From contig NC_060257.1 of assembly GCF_921293095.1 (NCBI RefSeq), positions 54,782,968-54,846,967 on the forward strand: 64,000 nt of DNA. Reading direction: 5' to 3'. Below, one piece after another: positions 44,660 through 57,596 of this stretch. The notes under the pieces were generated by a model, which searched no databases, was not told the DNA's origin, and saw nothing but the letters and a program-made list of their open reading frames with translations. Source of the DNA: Ischnura elegans. Lineage: Eukaryota > Arthropoda > Insecta > Odonata > Coenagrionidae. The stretch's first letter is position 1; every line of letters starts with the position of its first letter. The position numbers and the translations under genes were made by a program.

Positions 44660-47485
44660 CATCTTTTCCTTGGCTCTATATCAATGGGCAAGTAATCGTA
44701 TACAGATATGGTTTTCATGGAAAAATGTAGCATCTTATAACTGTGAAATTAAGTCAAACAGTAGTTGTAGTAGCAGTAAAAGTAGAGGCAGAAATGAAGT
44801 TGAGTAGTTCCAAGTCAAGGCTACCCCTATCCATCCAGCCAAAATGGCAGAAAAATGTCCAGCTTACTGCTCAAATGCCCCAAAGATCCACTCGTTTCAC
44901 TCCATTAGTGTTTCCCGGAACATAACATAATTTTCCTGGCATTTCCATTACATCCGACCTCTCTTTTCATTTCCCTGACCCGTAAGTGACTTCCCTGAAT
45001 AAACCCTGACCTTATGGCTTCTGTCTATTGCAGACAACTGACATAATTTTGCTGAGGACTGGGATGATCAAGAGGAAGAATTGGACACACACTAAAATTT
45101 TAGGGATAAATTGGATCGGTTCTGAACAGTTATTCGATTCCACAGGTTCTTAACACGTTGCGTACGGATGGCGAGAATTCTCGTCATTTTTTTCCCAAAC
45201 GTTCCGGACGGATGACGAAGATTCCAGTCATTTAGGCGCGTCAACCTAAACAATTTTTAAGCGTTCAATACGTATTCGTTAGTACGTTTTCAGCTGTTGT
45301 TTGTTATTCATAATGAATTGATGCATTATAATGTTTGATAGGACAAAGTTATATTCTAAACATTAGCTTTTTAACCATGTTTAAACCAAGGGCATTACGC
45401 CCTAATAGGCACATACTTCCAATCTCAACTCCTCCACCCAGAATTCCTAGGAATTTAAATACCCCAGTACGCAACTTGTTAAGCTTAGGAACCAAGCCAA
45501 AAAGACTTGGTAACACAAGAATTAGCATCAAACCCAGTTAGAAAATTTTTGAGCACAATTTATGTAACACTCCAAATGGAGTGATGTTATGTATCCAATT
45601 ACTTGTGGGATAGTTTCATTGGTTAAATACCACGTGAAATTGCCTTACTTTCATGAGAAAAGTGCCCGGCTATTTTACAGAGATATACAAACCTTATGAA
45701 AAATGTCTACAACTACTCTTATTCCTAATAATTTGCTGAAAATGTTAATGCATGAAACAAAAGTTCTCTTTTTCATCACGCAAGCGTATAAGAAATCATA
45801 AAAAAATTACTATAATAAAATAATTCGAGAACGATTAAACGACGAATTAAAACGAGATAAAGAAATCCTAAAAATATTACTGTAGAACTAATCTTTTAGC
45901 GCAATCACTCAGGGTGATGACAGTACTGGAATGAAATTTTTCAAATACCGCTGTGAATGACCTTGACACTAAAAAAGCAGAACCTGTTACCATGACTGAG
46001 AAATGATACTAGAAATCCTATGGGAATTGGAAAAATAAAAAAGTGTAACCTTAAAAACACTCACAAACAATATTCCCCACTCGTTTACACAAATAAGAAC
46101 AATGAGCTGGTGACCACAAAAGCAGATTGACAAGCACAACATGAGCCAGAGCCAGGACAGTAAACCCAAAAGGCACACAGAACACCAAATGAGGCAAGAG
46201 GAACTTTCAATAGATTATCAAAGTAAAGCTATGTCCACACAGTGCGATAATTGCTGGATACAAATAACATTGCCAATGACAACGTTGCTTCTGAATACAC
46301 ATAATTATCTGGTTACATATAGGGGGTGGAACGGGTTGGCAGAGTGGATTGGGTTAAGTGATTTTTAAGAGCAAAAAAAAGCGGCAATAACTATTACTAG
46401 TACAGACTGGTGTTGCTTAGCTTATAAGGAACACCATTGGGGACTAGTTATAGCTATTGTCACTTGTGAAGAGATTTTCCTGTTGACATGGCAGTCTGCA
46501 AGTTGGTGGCTTTTTCCATCTCAAATTAATTTGATTCCCTTCTCATTCAGCAACTTTATAACACCACTAACTTCCCCCTACTTTTGTACCTATACATTTG
46601 TGAAAATTTTCTCGGGTTGTGCCTGAGGGTGACCCAATAAGTCAAGAATATGTTCACAAAATAAGTTTTACATGCAATACAAAATTTTTGCTTTCATCTA
46701 TTTTCAAATTGTTAAGCAAATTCCACGAAGTTTCCTGCGACTCGATGGATTCGAATTAATTTGTTCACTCTGATTTGGGAGCCGGTTCTGCAATATTTCA
46801 TTGCAGGAATTTGGGAGCCCACCTCCAATGATGAGAATTATCCTCCATTCCAACAGAATTCAGATTTTCGAATAACAGGTTGGTTTCTTGATGAAGAAGC
46901 CACTAAGTTTGCACTTAGTTATATATAAATGAGCCACATTCAAAGGTGTGAAATTTCACTGTTACCACTGACATACTGATTGCAGACTAGATGTTTTGAG
47001 AACTATATGTGCACATTTTCAGAAGCAAAAAAATAACATCCCTGGAATTCACTCCTACAATCATGAAGCCCTAACATGATTGTTACCATATAGTCATTTC
47101 AAGCAGTTGTATAGATGAGGGTTTCTTTTGAAAAATATGTGGTGCTTTCATTTCATAAATTATGATAAAAATTCATCCGAAATACATGTTAAACAATTTA
47201 AATTCTGCGATAGATGATTTTGTAAATAATTTATGAAAAATGGAAACTCATTTCAAATCATTACTTCACTTAGAAAGTTTCTTCTTATAGTGCTTCAGCA
47301 ATTAGTTGCTCAGGAAAATTTAAGCATCAATATGTTTTGGAGAAGCATTATACCACATTCAAGAATATAAATGCTCACCTCAACATATCTAGAATCCCAC
47401 TTGAATCATATGTACTTGTTTTAAATATTAAGACAGTGCAACATGGCAACAGTAACACTCAGTTCAACTTTATCTTTAGGAAACA
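44660..47485. other. CSRNP first intron, mostly unique
   Basis: Only one repeat-like block was noticed, 45145-45260 (TTAACACGTTGCGTACGGAT, with a GACGAGAATTCTCGTC-like palindrome). It may be a degraded TTAA element. No exon recognised. Confidence 0.4.
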
Positions 47486-47505
47486 TGGCGATGACTCCTT
47501 GTATG

Positions 47506-47663
47506 AGAAAGGAAAGACAATGGCAGGTTCCACAGTTTATTAATTACTGTGACCGGTTTCAATTACATAGTTATAATCGAAACCAGTTGCAGTAATTAAT
47601 AAATTGTCTTTCCTTATTGATACATCATGGAGGCGTTCCATCATGTTTTGTCTGATATGATTG
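47506..47663. repeat. Foldback insert between 16-bp direct repeats
   Basis: GATGACTCCTTGTATG occurs at 47490-47505 and 47664-47679. The insert has inverted halves (GTTTATTAATTACTGTGACC... against ...GCAGTAATTAATAAATTG) and GGTTTC / GAAACC cores like the ends of Penelope-type elements. It is probably a small insertion with a 16-bp target duplication. Confidence 0.55.
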
Positions 47664-48267
47664 GATGACTCCTTGTATGCAGACACTCAGTCAACAATGC
47701 TGGGCAACATCTTGCCAGCTATTATCACCTTATATGGACATACCTTCAAGTTTCTTAACTTACAGTTCTTTCCCTTAAAGCTTCATCATTTCTAAGGTAA
47801 AAAAGCAAAATAAATAAAGTTTAATTACCTTAGGATGGCTTGACCCCATCTTGTGAACCATTTGTTCAACAAAACCACAGCCACCCTTGCATGCTATCTC
47901 GGGTTGTCACCATTACATTACGTGTAATCATCTTTGGGCTGTTTTCAAATCCTGAATCAGCTTAGAGATGGGCTCTACAGTGGCATCAGAGGCTATAGAC
48001 TAAAACACCAGCTCATCATTCCAAATTGGCTTCACCTGCCAATATGAGGCATCACCCAATCAATGTAAGTCACAATACCTCTGCAACCAGTACATATGTT
48101 TAAAAAAAATAATAGTATTGAAAACACACCCAAGTAATAATACCTCTGCAATCAACACTTGTGTATTTACAAAAAAATAATATACATAACACATACATAA
48201 GAATATTGTCAAAAATAAAATAAACGCAATAGAAATGAACAGTGGAAAAATAATGGAAAACTGTTCA
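47619..48267 (+). repeat. Segmental duplication, copy 1 (649 bp)
   Basis: Nearly identical to 61528-63006 minus an 838-bp Penelope insertion and duplication. It runs from GATACATCATGGAGGCG to GGAAAACTGTTCA. The copy shows the unoccupied insertion site AACACATACATAAGAATATT. It includes, on the minus strand, an ATG...AAG|GTAATT block that could serve as a donor-bearing exon, but there is no independent support. Confidence 0.9.
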
Positions 48268-49040
48268 AGGTCCAATACTTCACATATTCAGAGCTATGAC
48301 TGTGAATTTGTGAATCATATGTTACATCAATTACAAGAAGGAATGCATAAATATTCTCCATTACGAAACGAGAAATTAATGAATCAAGATGTGGTGGACA
48401 ACAATTCTCTTTGACGGCGAGAAAGTAAAGACAACGGGTGTCACGTAATGGAAATAGTGGCGTTCAGCTGTACGCTTCGTCGTTCCTAACTTTTCTTAGT
48501 GAATACTTATCCAGCATAATTGTTAGCAAATTATGTTAATTAGATTTGTGAAGTAATGGTATGGTTGTTGCTCATGAGTTTTCTTCCTGAGTACTTATCT
48601 ACAACAATTGTGCTTATGATGTATGTCTTAATTTGATTAGTCAATTAGAAGTGAACATTGCAAATAGTTTCAATCAACAATTCCGTAAAATAATCTACAT
48701 TTGTTTTTATTTCTTCTTTCTAAAGTTAAAAGACTAAGCATGTTGCTATGCCCTCTTATTCTCCAATGAATGCAAAAATTTGTTTTCTTCTGTGACGATT
48801 CTATTGGCCTGTATTCCCCAAGACTTCTGGTACACAAAGCCCATCAACAGGTTTTCCAGGACTAGATCCATTGATTCCAGGATCACTTAAGCATGGACTT
48901 TACCCCCAAACCAAATTGAACAAATATATACATAGAAAAGCATTCTTAATAGTAATATAAGAGGAATAGCGGTCAACGAATTCCATGGAAGGAGTAAAGC
49001 TGATCTTGCAAGGGGTAGTTTAATTATTTATGTAGTCCCT
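48268..49040. other. CSRNP first intron, nothing recognised
   Basis: AT-rich, no bounded element. Confidence 0.4.
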
Positions 49041-49046
49041 ATCAAG

Positions 49047-49180
49047 CGCACAGCTAGGAATTAAGGCTAGGGAGGGTTTTAGGAGAAACTAATACTGGAG
49101 GGTATGGAATACAGGAGGTGCAGGAGCCCTCCGCCCAGAAAATATTTAAGATAAATGGCTTAAAGTGGTGAGTTTCAGAT
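49047..49180 (+). mobile_element. hAT-type MITE family 2, fragment
   Basis: GCGCACAGCTAGGAATTAAG followed by the family 2 text as far as GGTGAGTTTC; the right half is missing. Confidence 0.7.
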
Positions 49181-49184
49181 GATT

Positions 49185-50205
49185 AATTCCACAAAAATGC
49201 ATCAGATATAGGGAAAAGTAAAAAGGAAAAAATATTAAAGACAGACTAGTCAGCAGTGCATTCTTATTAAGTCAATCATAGGCTCAACAAATGCAAAATT
49301 CCACATAGATAAAACCCTGCCCCTTAATCATGAGGATTGTGTTTGAAATGCTTGAGATTTTTGAAAGTGATAAAAACTCGATCGAAGAGGACAAGAAATA
49401 CAAACAATGCCGTTCCAGTAATTTTAAAACTCTTAAATGCCACAAGTGGTTCTTGCTCCGAATAATCTCAAGTAGTTGAAACTTTGGCACAGGAGCTAGT
49501 AGAAAACTTCTAGCTATTCAAAACTAAATACCTAATATAACAGAGCCAAAATTAAACTTGATGTTTTAAAGGGTCATTTTCTCTGATTTTTCTTGCTTTC
49601 GGTCATTTGTGGAGTTGAAATGTTTCAATACTGATGCACTTACCCAGAGTTAGCAAATCTCAGCATGGAATAGGACCGAAGTTTATGAAACAAGAGAATA
49701 TTATCCTAACCTCACACCTATGGATAGACGTATTGGTTATTTCTACATCTACCAAAGACCTGGTATGTTTTAAAAGTAATATCAGGTATATCTAATCATT
49801 TGTCAATAAGCTAATATATTTTATGCAGTATTTACAAAGTGGATAAAATCAATTATCAATGAAATGTATAGCATATTAATTGCAAAAGATCTTAATTTTA
49901 AAGGCATTTTTCCGATGGCAAAAGCCAATAGAGAACACAACACTCTTCTTTACCTCGGATCTAAAATTAGTTCCAATGAATTTTATATGATTCATTACTT
50001 CAAGCCTGTCATCTAAACTGACTGCCAAATAAATGGTGGCACTTTCTGAGTTCACTTTGTGAAAATACTGCCACCTAAAGCATGGATGCCATAGCTTAGC
50101 CGCTCCTGTGCTCTAAGCAACAATGCATTGCTACTGCTGTGGGGTGAGCATGCGGGCACAAATTAAATACATAAGTAGTACGCAAAGAAGTGTGCATTAA
50201 TGGGT
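49185..50205. other. CSRNP first intron, nothing recognised
   Basis: No credible coding or repeat boundary. Confidence 0.4.
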
Positions 50206-50211
50206 GTGGCA

Positions 50212-50496
50212 TGATACTTGGAGTAGGCAACCAACAGCTAAGGAGATTTGTGCCATGAGAGATGAGTAGGGTATGAAGGGTGGAGAGAAACCTTGCATTG
50301 GCATTAGCCTGCTCTTCAAGAAAGGTGCCAAGGAAACTACAGCTTAATATCTCCCCTGATAGATGGAGCGTCACACTTAGATAGTTCCCACGCAACGCTC
50401 AAGCAGGGAGCAACCTTGGAAAATTCTCTGCAACCGCCAGGATTTGAACCCAGCCCCACAGGTAGAGAGACCAACATTCTAACCTAGTTGTTCACC
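50212..50496 (-). repeat. tRNA-derived SINE, family S1, copy 3
   Basis: Inverted copy, more diverged than 30435 and 43705. B-box complement GGATTTGAACCC at 50440-50451. Shared body blocks include GCATTGGCATTAGCCTGCTC. Confidence 0.8.
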
Positions 50497-50499
50497 GCA

Positions 50500-52960
50500 T
50501 GCATGGAGCAGAAGATCCTTTATCTTATTACTTGTACTAATGAAAGCCAGGTTACATCATACATTAACTAATACAGGTTAATGGATATTAGCGTGAACAG
50601 ATTCAACAGAACAGTATTGGTATGAATGCATTAAACAAATTCGAACATGATAAATTTTCTGTGAGGGCATTCCCATGAATTAATAGATCTATACAGAGAA
50701 TTTTTGTTTATTCTCACATTTGTGCATATATGTATTTAATCACGCCTATTATCGTATCAAGTAACGTCTAGTCTTTAGATAGCCCACCCAGTTTTTGGGC
50801 ACTCAAGGGTGTGAAATTACGGTAACCTAAAATTTGATGAAAAAATTAATTAATCTGACTACTTTCCAGAGGTAAAATTTTGTTCTTGGCCATTTAATGA
50901 AAAGAATATTTAATGCACATCTTGGGCAAACACAAAAGGAAGAATTTCCCCAAATAACTAAAACATAAATGACAATAACTAGATGTTTATTAGTGAAAGA
51001 TTGACCATTCCCTAAGAATCATAAAAGGAAGGGATATTTATCCAATGGCATTTCAAAATTTTTTGCACAATACTATGGTGAGATCTTCAATGCATAATCA
51101 CATTGTAAAAAAATTGCCACAACCTTAATTTCAAAACCATATGGAAAGATAAAACCAAGCACAACCTTCAAGACTTAAGTCAGCCGTGTATCCTAGAAGG
51201 TTATCTTACTCCTTAGAAAAGGCATTGTAATAACACTCCTTTCTAGAGAACTGAATAATTCTATCGTTTTCTCAGAATGGTCTTCACCTTAGACCTGTTG
51301 CACTTTCTATTCAATACAAGGGAGATAATCACCATGACTTCTGCTCAGTGAGAGCTTGACTTCACAACCCACCACACCCCATATACATTTATGAAAATCC
51401 ACAATGGCCAGACTGTCAGTTCACCCTTGAATAATACTAAAATTAATGAAATTACTTCTTAAAGAGCACATCCAGAAAAAAATTTAAAAATAACAGGCAC
51501 ATATTCCAAAGTTAGGGACTTTTTGCAGGTCATAGACAGCAAATGAAACTGATGGAGGCTAATGCATTTACTCAAACCATGCCCACACTAAAGCCTAGTC
51601 AAGATTTGTCAACGTTTGCGTATGGTCAATAACTATTCCGAGGTCGGCCAGACATTAAAATTTGCTAATATTTCTGTGAACTACTTTAGAAAAGTTGTAA
51701 GCTGCAATGATTATCCTAAAAGGAGTCTGTATTTTTCGTAAACATCATTCAAGGAAAGGAAGTCCTCCAGCTGGAGTCAGGACCTTATAAAATCACAATA
51801 GCTGGAGGATATAAAGGAGAGGATTGAAACACGTGGTATATTCACAAATAAGGGTGGTATAAATTTTCCAATAAACACTAAATAGACAAAATGGTTATAT
51901 TAAGTCACTGGTTAAACACGATTAAAGCATCTATGTGCGTAAAATCTGGAGAATTAAGAGAACAGAGTATTTGTGGTGGAATCACCGCCATCAACACCAC
52001 GGTTACATACAAGACGAACTTTTATCTCTGAGGATAAAGTAAATAAATCACTATGAACGCATCCTTTCAATTCGCGAAAACTCTCACACAATGCCAATAT
52101 TTAAGTAAAATATCTGCTTCTGAGCAATAACCACCCAATTCTTACGGATCAACTGAGATACCAAGAAATTACAAAAATTTTAATACACGTTCATACTTGA
52201 ACCAAATTTAAACGAAAAGAGGCCTCTGACTTGTTGAAAACTTTTGAGCGAATAAAACTTCCATTAAATATTCCTTTACTGTGTAAGTTGGATATTCTGT
52301 TTTCACATATATTCGCGACAGCGAGGCAGACATAAAGGCATATAATATAGGTACCATGGTCAAAGAACTTCTACGGGTTAGGAAACACTAGCCTATTTCT
52401 TGACGGCAATTATTCATTCCTTCTATTACTGATGTGCTATTCTTCGTTTTATGAATTAAAGAAAACGTGTAGAATTGGACAATACTTGAATCAGTTCCAC
52501 AAGATACATAAATGACAAAATAACATATGGGCACATAATAAAGCAAATAGAACTTCTTTCCACAAAATAGCCAATAATGAGCACTAAACTTATTTTAAGA
52601 TTCATACCTTGAGATTCAAGACGGTATATGCTTCAACAGAAGAAGCACGTCGTTTCCAGCACCATACACTGAGATCACCAACTTAAAACCACCACTCCCT
52701 GTCAGAAATTAAACGAGAACCACAATCAGAAAATTGAGCTTTCGTAACTGAATTAATGCAGACGTGATTCACGTTCAAAACTGACTACCCCAACAAACAA
52801 AAAACATCATGACCCAAATCATATGCCAAAATAAATTTTGAAAATAAAAATTTCACGCCAAATTCAAAATGTTGAAAAACAACATGGGTCGCAACAGGCT
52901 TCCCAGTACAACAAAGCAACAAATAAATGACCCAACGAATTTCTGAATTGGCGCGTTCCC
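50500..52960. other. CSRNP first intron, nothing recognised
   Basis: About 2.4 kb of AT-rich sequence without a recognised repeat or exon. Confidence 0.4.
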
Positions 52961-52975
52961 TTCGTGCCCACTTAC

Positions 52976-53011
52976 CGTAGGACAACTGATTTTAGTAGTA
53001 ATCCATTTCAT
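52976..53011 (-). CDS. Csrnp: Candidate first coding exon of CSRNP
   Basis: On the minus strand an ATG in good context (GGAAAAATGAAATGG) is preceded by an in-frame TAA 12 bases upstream. It opens a 12-codon frame, MKWITTKISCPT, that ends at a consensus donor ACG|GTAAGTGGG. The phase is 0, as the 44582 exon requires. If right, the protein is about 736 residues. No homology supports so short an exon; it may instead be a 5' UTR exon with a chance frame. Confidence 0.35.
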
Positions 53012-53990
53012 TTTTCCTCGTTAGTGTCGGCGATGACCTCATTTCAGAAGAAAGCTACGTAAAAGGTATTCTAGAAGCTAAATTCACTAAAAGATATGGC
53101 TTTTGGTCAGCATAAAATCATTTTCACAAGTAATATCACCGTACACTCCACAGACACATCTGCATCAGTTCAACGTACCAGCGGAACTGCGAGTGAGAGC
53201 AGACAACTAGCCTCACTAACAGGTTCATGTAAAATATAGAAATAACGGAATTGTGTCCTAGATGCTCTAACTTAGATTGCTCTGAGTGAGATTTGTTTAT
53301 TTATAAAGATCATAATATGTGAATAATTCTTCCGCAGCTAATTTTACTTGTTACTTAATCATCAACGAAGTAGAGAGGCTCTTGTCATAAACGAGTAGCT
53401 GAGTAGCCGTTGATAGGGGTCGCTGTATGTTTGAGGCTAGGGTTTATTTTTCCGGAAATTGCTAACTTGGATTGCAAAAGTTGCTTAAAACATTAATAAT
53501 TTTTAAGAATTTCGTTTCATGTAGCAATATTATAGTTTATTCTTAAGGTTTTTTACAATAAATATGTATTCATGTGTATTTCTCAAATGTCACAATCGAT
53601 TTCGGTTTTCTATGGAAGGGGGCGTGTAGTGATCAATTATGAAAATGTTTATGTGGGGTATTTTAAGATTAGTAAATGGAGAAGAATTTGCATCATGAAG
53701 TGATATAACAAGCTCAGCGATGGGCTGTCTTTGGATTTTGTTTAGAAATTTCGGTATTTACATTCCCAATAAAATTTCAATGATATACGGAGTGGAAATG
53801 TTTTTCAAATATTCCACCGGATGAAGGAGTATGACCCAAAAAAAATCAGTCGTTCGTCGTAAAATATGATTGATAAAAGTATAAATAGAACAGTTCTATG
53901 ACTTTTATTTATGGGGTGTGACGTCTGTAAACGCATCATTACGAAGCGGCGAGCTCAAGGTCTCGTATGAATAGTATTTCATTGGGCGAA
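53012..53990. promoter_or_regulatory. Possible divergent promoter region
   Basis: Lies between a strong minus-strand donor at 52975 and a strong plus-strand donor at 54096, each of which could end a first exon. No TATA or initiator could be fixed with confidence. Confidence 0.25.
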
Positions 53991-54095
53991 TACCGTCCAC
54001 TTTCCTTGGAGAAAGAAAGCGCGGACTGTACGCATGTACCACCTTGACACGGATTCAAAAGAGGCTTGATTAGTTCGTCAGACTGACCACTACGG
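53991..54095 (+). other. Candidate 5' noncoding exon, plus strand
   Basis: CCACTACGG|GTAAGTATTTTT is a very strong donor, preceded about 25 bases upstream by an initiator-like TCGTCAGACTG. No partner coding exon was found before 64000, so the gene would lie to the right. Confidence 0.25.
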
Positions 54096-54099
54096 GTAA

Positions 54100-54680
54100 G
54101 TATTTTTTATTAATGCGGTTACGTTCCTTTCATTGCCAATTGCTATTGCCCGAAAACGAGTAGGTGTATTTTGATTGCACCATTATAGACTAGCAAATTT
54201 CAACCGGAAAAAAATACAAATTTCCCCTCAATCCGTACTGTTGGCTGCTGCCTACGAGACTTGACGCAGAGAGTATATCCTGTGCATTGTTGCGTCGCAA
54301 CGGGCCTCTCGTTACGTCCTTCGACGGTTGTCTTGCTGCGTCATAGAGCGGGCACAACCTGACATGACGCGGGGACATAGTGGGGTGAAATATTTCTCCT
54401 CTCACAAGTTCTCTGCAGCCGTGCCTCCCAGTGTTTATTGATGAAAATATTCTCCGCACACTGATTACATGTTCGATCATAGCCGGATTTTGAGGAGGAG
54501 GCACGTGGAGGAATGTTTTTTGAGCTAGTCAATTGTTCACAATAATAATGCAGAAACCAAACTCTTGAATAAAAATCAGCATTAATTATAGGGGTTAGAA
54601 GCCAAGAGGTATAAGTGATTTCTTCCTACCAGAGCTAGGTACAGAAATTTTAAGAAGACATTTACAAAAACTTGGTTGCC
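54100..54680. other. No gene seen
   Basis: ORFs near 54190-54532 on the minus strand have no recognisable domain. Confidence 0.4.
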
Positions 54681-54694
54681 AAGGGATACGAGTG

Positions 54695-54936
54695 ACATAG
54701 GCGCAGCGAATCTAATATAGGGGAGTCCGGGGGGCAAGTGGGGGCCCTCCCCCAGATATTTTTATGGTAAATGGTTCAAAATGGTGAGTTTTACGAATTT
54801 ATGAGGGATATTTTATTAATACGTACACTATTCTATGATAATTATTAATCCAATTTGATAAAATGGATTAAACTTAAAAACATATCTGAGCTCTGGGGGG
54901 GGGTTTATCCCCCAAAACCCCCCTCGCTGCGCCACT
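54695..54936 (+). mobile_element. hAT-type MITE, family 2 (242 bp)
   Basis: TACGAGTG (54687-54694) and TACGAGTT (54937-54944) flank ends ACATAGGCGCAGCG and CGCTGCGCCACT. It is shorter than the reference copy because the first part is deleted. Confidence 0.85.
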
Positions 54937-55144
54937 TACGAGTTTGACACTGTTGTGTGTTGATATTAAGTGGAAAATCAAATCTCTATCGATCGAGAGT
55001 TAAAAATAGACAAATATAAGCTGTCTAAAGGAAGAAAAATAAGGAAAACTTTCGTTATTAAATATATAATGTATTAATATTTTCATATTGATAAGTTTTG
55101 TATTAAAAGAAAAAGTATATTTCGTACAGTATTTTTTGTACTTT

Positions 55145-55230
55145 GTTTTTAATCTCAAATGTGAGAGGACGGTTTGCCTGTAAGACCCTTGTGCCCCCCC
55201 AGAAAAAAAATACTGGATCCCCCCTTGCGA
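55145..55230. mobile_element. hAT-type MITE family 4, fragment
   Basis: CTTGTGCCCCCCCAGAAAAA then ACTGGATCCCCCC resembles one end of the 13501/19549 elements. A similar fragment is at about 24080-24140. Confidence 0.5.
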
Positions 55231-55561
55231 TCGATAATAGATTGCTGTCTCCGATCTTCATGCATTGGAGGAGCCCTAACCTCAGTTTCAAACTAGGGGT
55301 GGTAAGGACAATCAGGGTGAGAGTCTGGAATATATACCCTGCCCAGGAAAAGGGGCTCCCTGGGTCCCACTCCCTAATTTTTCTTTAAAATTTAGAATTA
55401 CAATCGCAACTTCTGAAGGCTTTTCGTAGTATTTTTCCTCCACAAAATATCAACCTAAATCATACCCACTCACCTCTGAATAATCAATGTTTTAATGCTT
55501 TTGTCGTCAAATTTTCTGGAAGCAAAATGCAGGGTTAGACAATTTTGGGCGAAATTGACAC

Positions 55562-55868
55562 GAATGGCGCAGCGAGGGGGGGGGGGGTTTGGGGGTTAAA
55601 ACCCACCTACAGCTCAGAGAAATATTTAAGTTTAATCCATTTTACTTGATTGGATTGATATTACTAATAGAATAGTGTAAGGATCAATAAAATATCCCTC
55701 AAAAAGCCGTAAAACTCACAATTTTGAACCGTTTATCTTAAAATTCTGCAATTTATTGATCTCGCACCTACCGCTTATATTGGTGGGTATTCTATACCAC
55801 CACACACCCCGGTATTAGTTGCACCTAACCCCCCCCCCCCCCAGCCTTAATTCCTGACTGCGCCCCTG
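55562..55868 (-). mobile_element. hAT-type MITE, family 2 (307 bp)
   Basis: ATTGACAC (55554-55561) and GTTGACAC (55869-55876) match at 7 of 8. Inverted relative to 18748 and the same length. Confidence 0.88.
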
Positions 55869-55879
55869 GTTGACACCAG

Positions 55880-57130
55880 TTACCACCCCCTCAGTAAGTT
55901 TATGCTCATTGGCATACCTTATCCGAAGAAAAACAGAATTTCTAGGGAGGAGGGATTCATTAGGAGGGGATCTAAAGGAAAATACCTTCAAATGATTGCG
56001 GGAGGGGGTGGAGGGATGTTCGATCCTGTTGAATCCACCCCGTAATTACGGCCTAACACGTCCCCATATCGGATCCACCGCAGGGTAAGTAAGAAGCAGA
56101 ACTCAACGATGATTACACTGCAGTAGCGTGTGCGGATAATATTTTAAGGGAGGGACTAAAGGCCAGAGTAAGATTAGGTTCGGTAATTTAACCGTGTTAG
56201 TACCTCCTACTAGGAGTGGTACTGGCGAGAAATGCCAAAAGCATTTAAATTGAATTTAACATCTTCGAGAAGTTATTTTTGTTACGTCATTTTTTGCTTT
56301 ATCAACATGTTTTTTTATTTTACTCTTTTAATATTAACTTTAAATGCATTATTGAAGGGATGATAAGCCAAGGGGCGCATGGGATTTATTTTATAAACAG
56401 GATGATGAAAGGAAATTAGGTAGTAATGAAAATAAACGAGATCAACTAGGTATTTAGTAAGGAAATTGATTTTCCACTCGACGTCAGCACAGAACAGAAA
56501 CTCACTCGTATCCATTGGCAACCAAGTTTTCGTATACTACTTCTATAATTTTCTGTTCCTAACTCTGTTTAGAAAAATCACATATACCCCTTGGCTTCTC
56601 ACCCTCTCAATAATGCTGATTTTTTATTTAAGGGTTTCGTTTCTGCATAATTATTAATGTGAACAATCAACTAGTTGAAAGCCTATATTTCGGCTCGTAG
56701 CACTTACCGACTGAAAAGCAAAAGCCGATTTATCGGCCCGCGGCATTTACAGTTGAATTAACAGTTGCATTAAAAAAATAAAATACTTATAAATTGCTAA
56801 CCACGAGGAAGTAGAAAGATAGCTGAAAGGGAGGTTTATATGGTTTTGAAAGGTCATGGCAGATTTTATTCTATGGGTAGGTATGATCAATTTTTAACTT
56901 ATCAGTATATATAGTTATTATCTTTTACATTTTGGATTTATGGTGAAATGCTTTGTATAAAGTGTTTGCCCAAGGTCGCATTAAATATTCTTGACATTAA
57001 ATGGCAAATCACAAATTTTTCCTTCAAGAAATTATGTTGATTAAAATTTTAATTTTCGTCAAATTTTAGGTTACACTTATTACACACCCCTGACTGTCCT
57101 AAAACTGGCTGAGGTATCGACTTGACGCAA
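55880..57130. other. No gene seen
   Basis: Intergenic, AT-rich, without bounded repeats. Confidence 0.4.
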
Positions 57131-57144
57131 TGTGATACTGTAAT

Positions 57145-57436
57145 CACGGGCGTACCCAGCGGGAGGCAGCAGGGGTCAGCTGTAAGCAGCCTAGAAGCAA
57201 AAGTAAATTTATTTCATACAAATTTTTGAATAAATTTCTTTAAATGCAAGGAAATTGATATTAGTGTAAAACATGTAATCAATAAAAATATTTTTTCGAA
57301 AAACTAATTTTAAAAACTAATAACAAAGCGCTTTTATAACTGTCTTGAAAAAATTGTTCTCCTTAACCCTTCCTGTGTCACAACTTGAACGACCACGGCT
57401 TGTCCCCCTCTAGTTTCGATCCTGGGTACGTCCTTG
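57145..57436. mobile_element. hAT-type MITE, family 3, second copy (292 bp)
   Basis: ACTGTAAT (57137-57144) and ACAGTAAT (57437-57444) flank ends CACGGGCGTACCCAGCG and CCTGGGTACGTCCTTG. Inverted relative to 7482-7748. Confidence 0.85.
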
Positions 57437-57596
57437 ACAGTAATATGCGTGAATTAATGCGTAACTGCATGAACGTGAGATTAAACACGAAAATTCACTG
57501 TGTAGTTATATTAGCTTATATTGGAATAATACACCCATGTTTAACCCACCCATGTAATCCATGTTTATGGACAAAAAATACTTAAACTGCCTCCCC

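Noticed and set aside
47800-47890. ATG-bearing minus-strand exon (…AAG|GTAATT) as CSRNP exon 1
   Set aside because: Phase fits, but the same block occurs in the 61.5-kb duplicate, the donor is weaker than that at 52976, and there is no conservation evidence.
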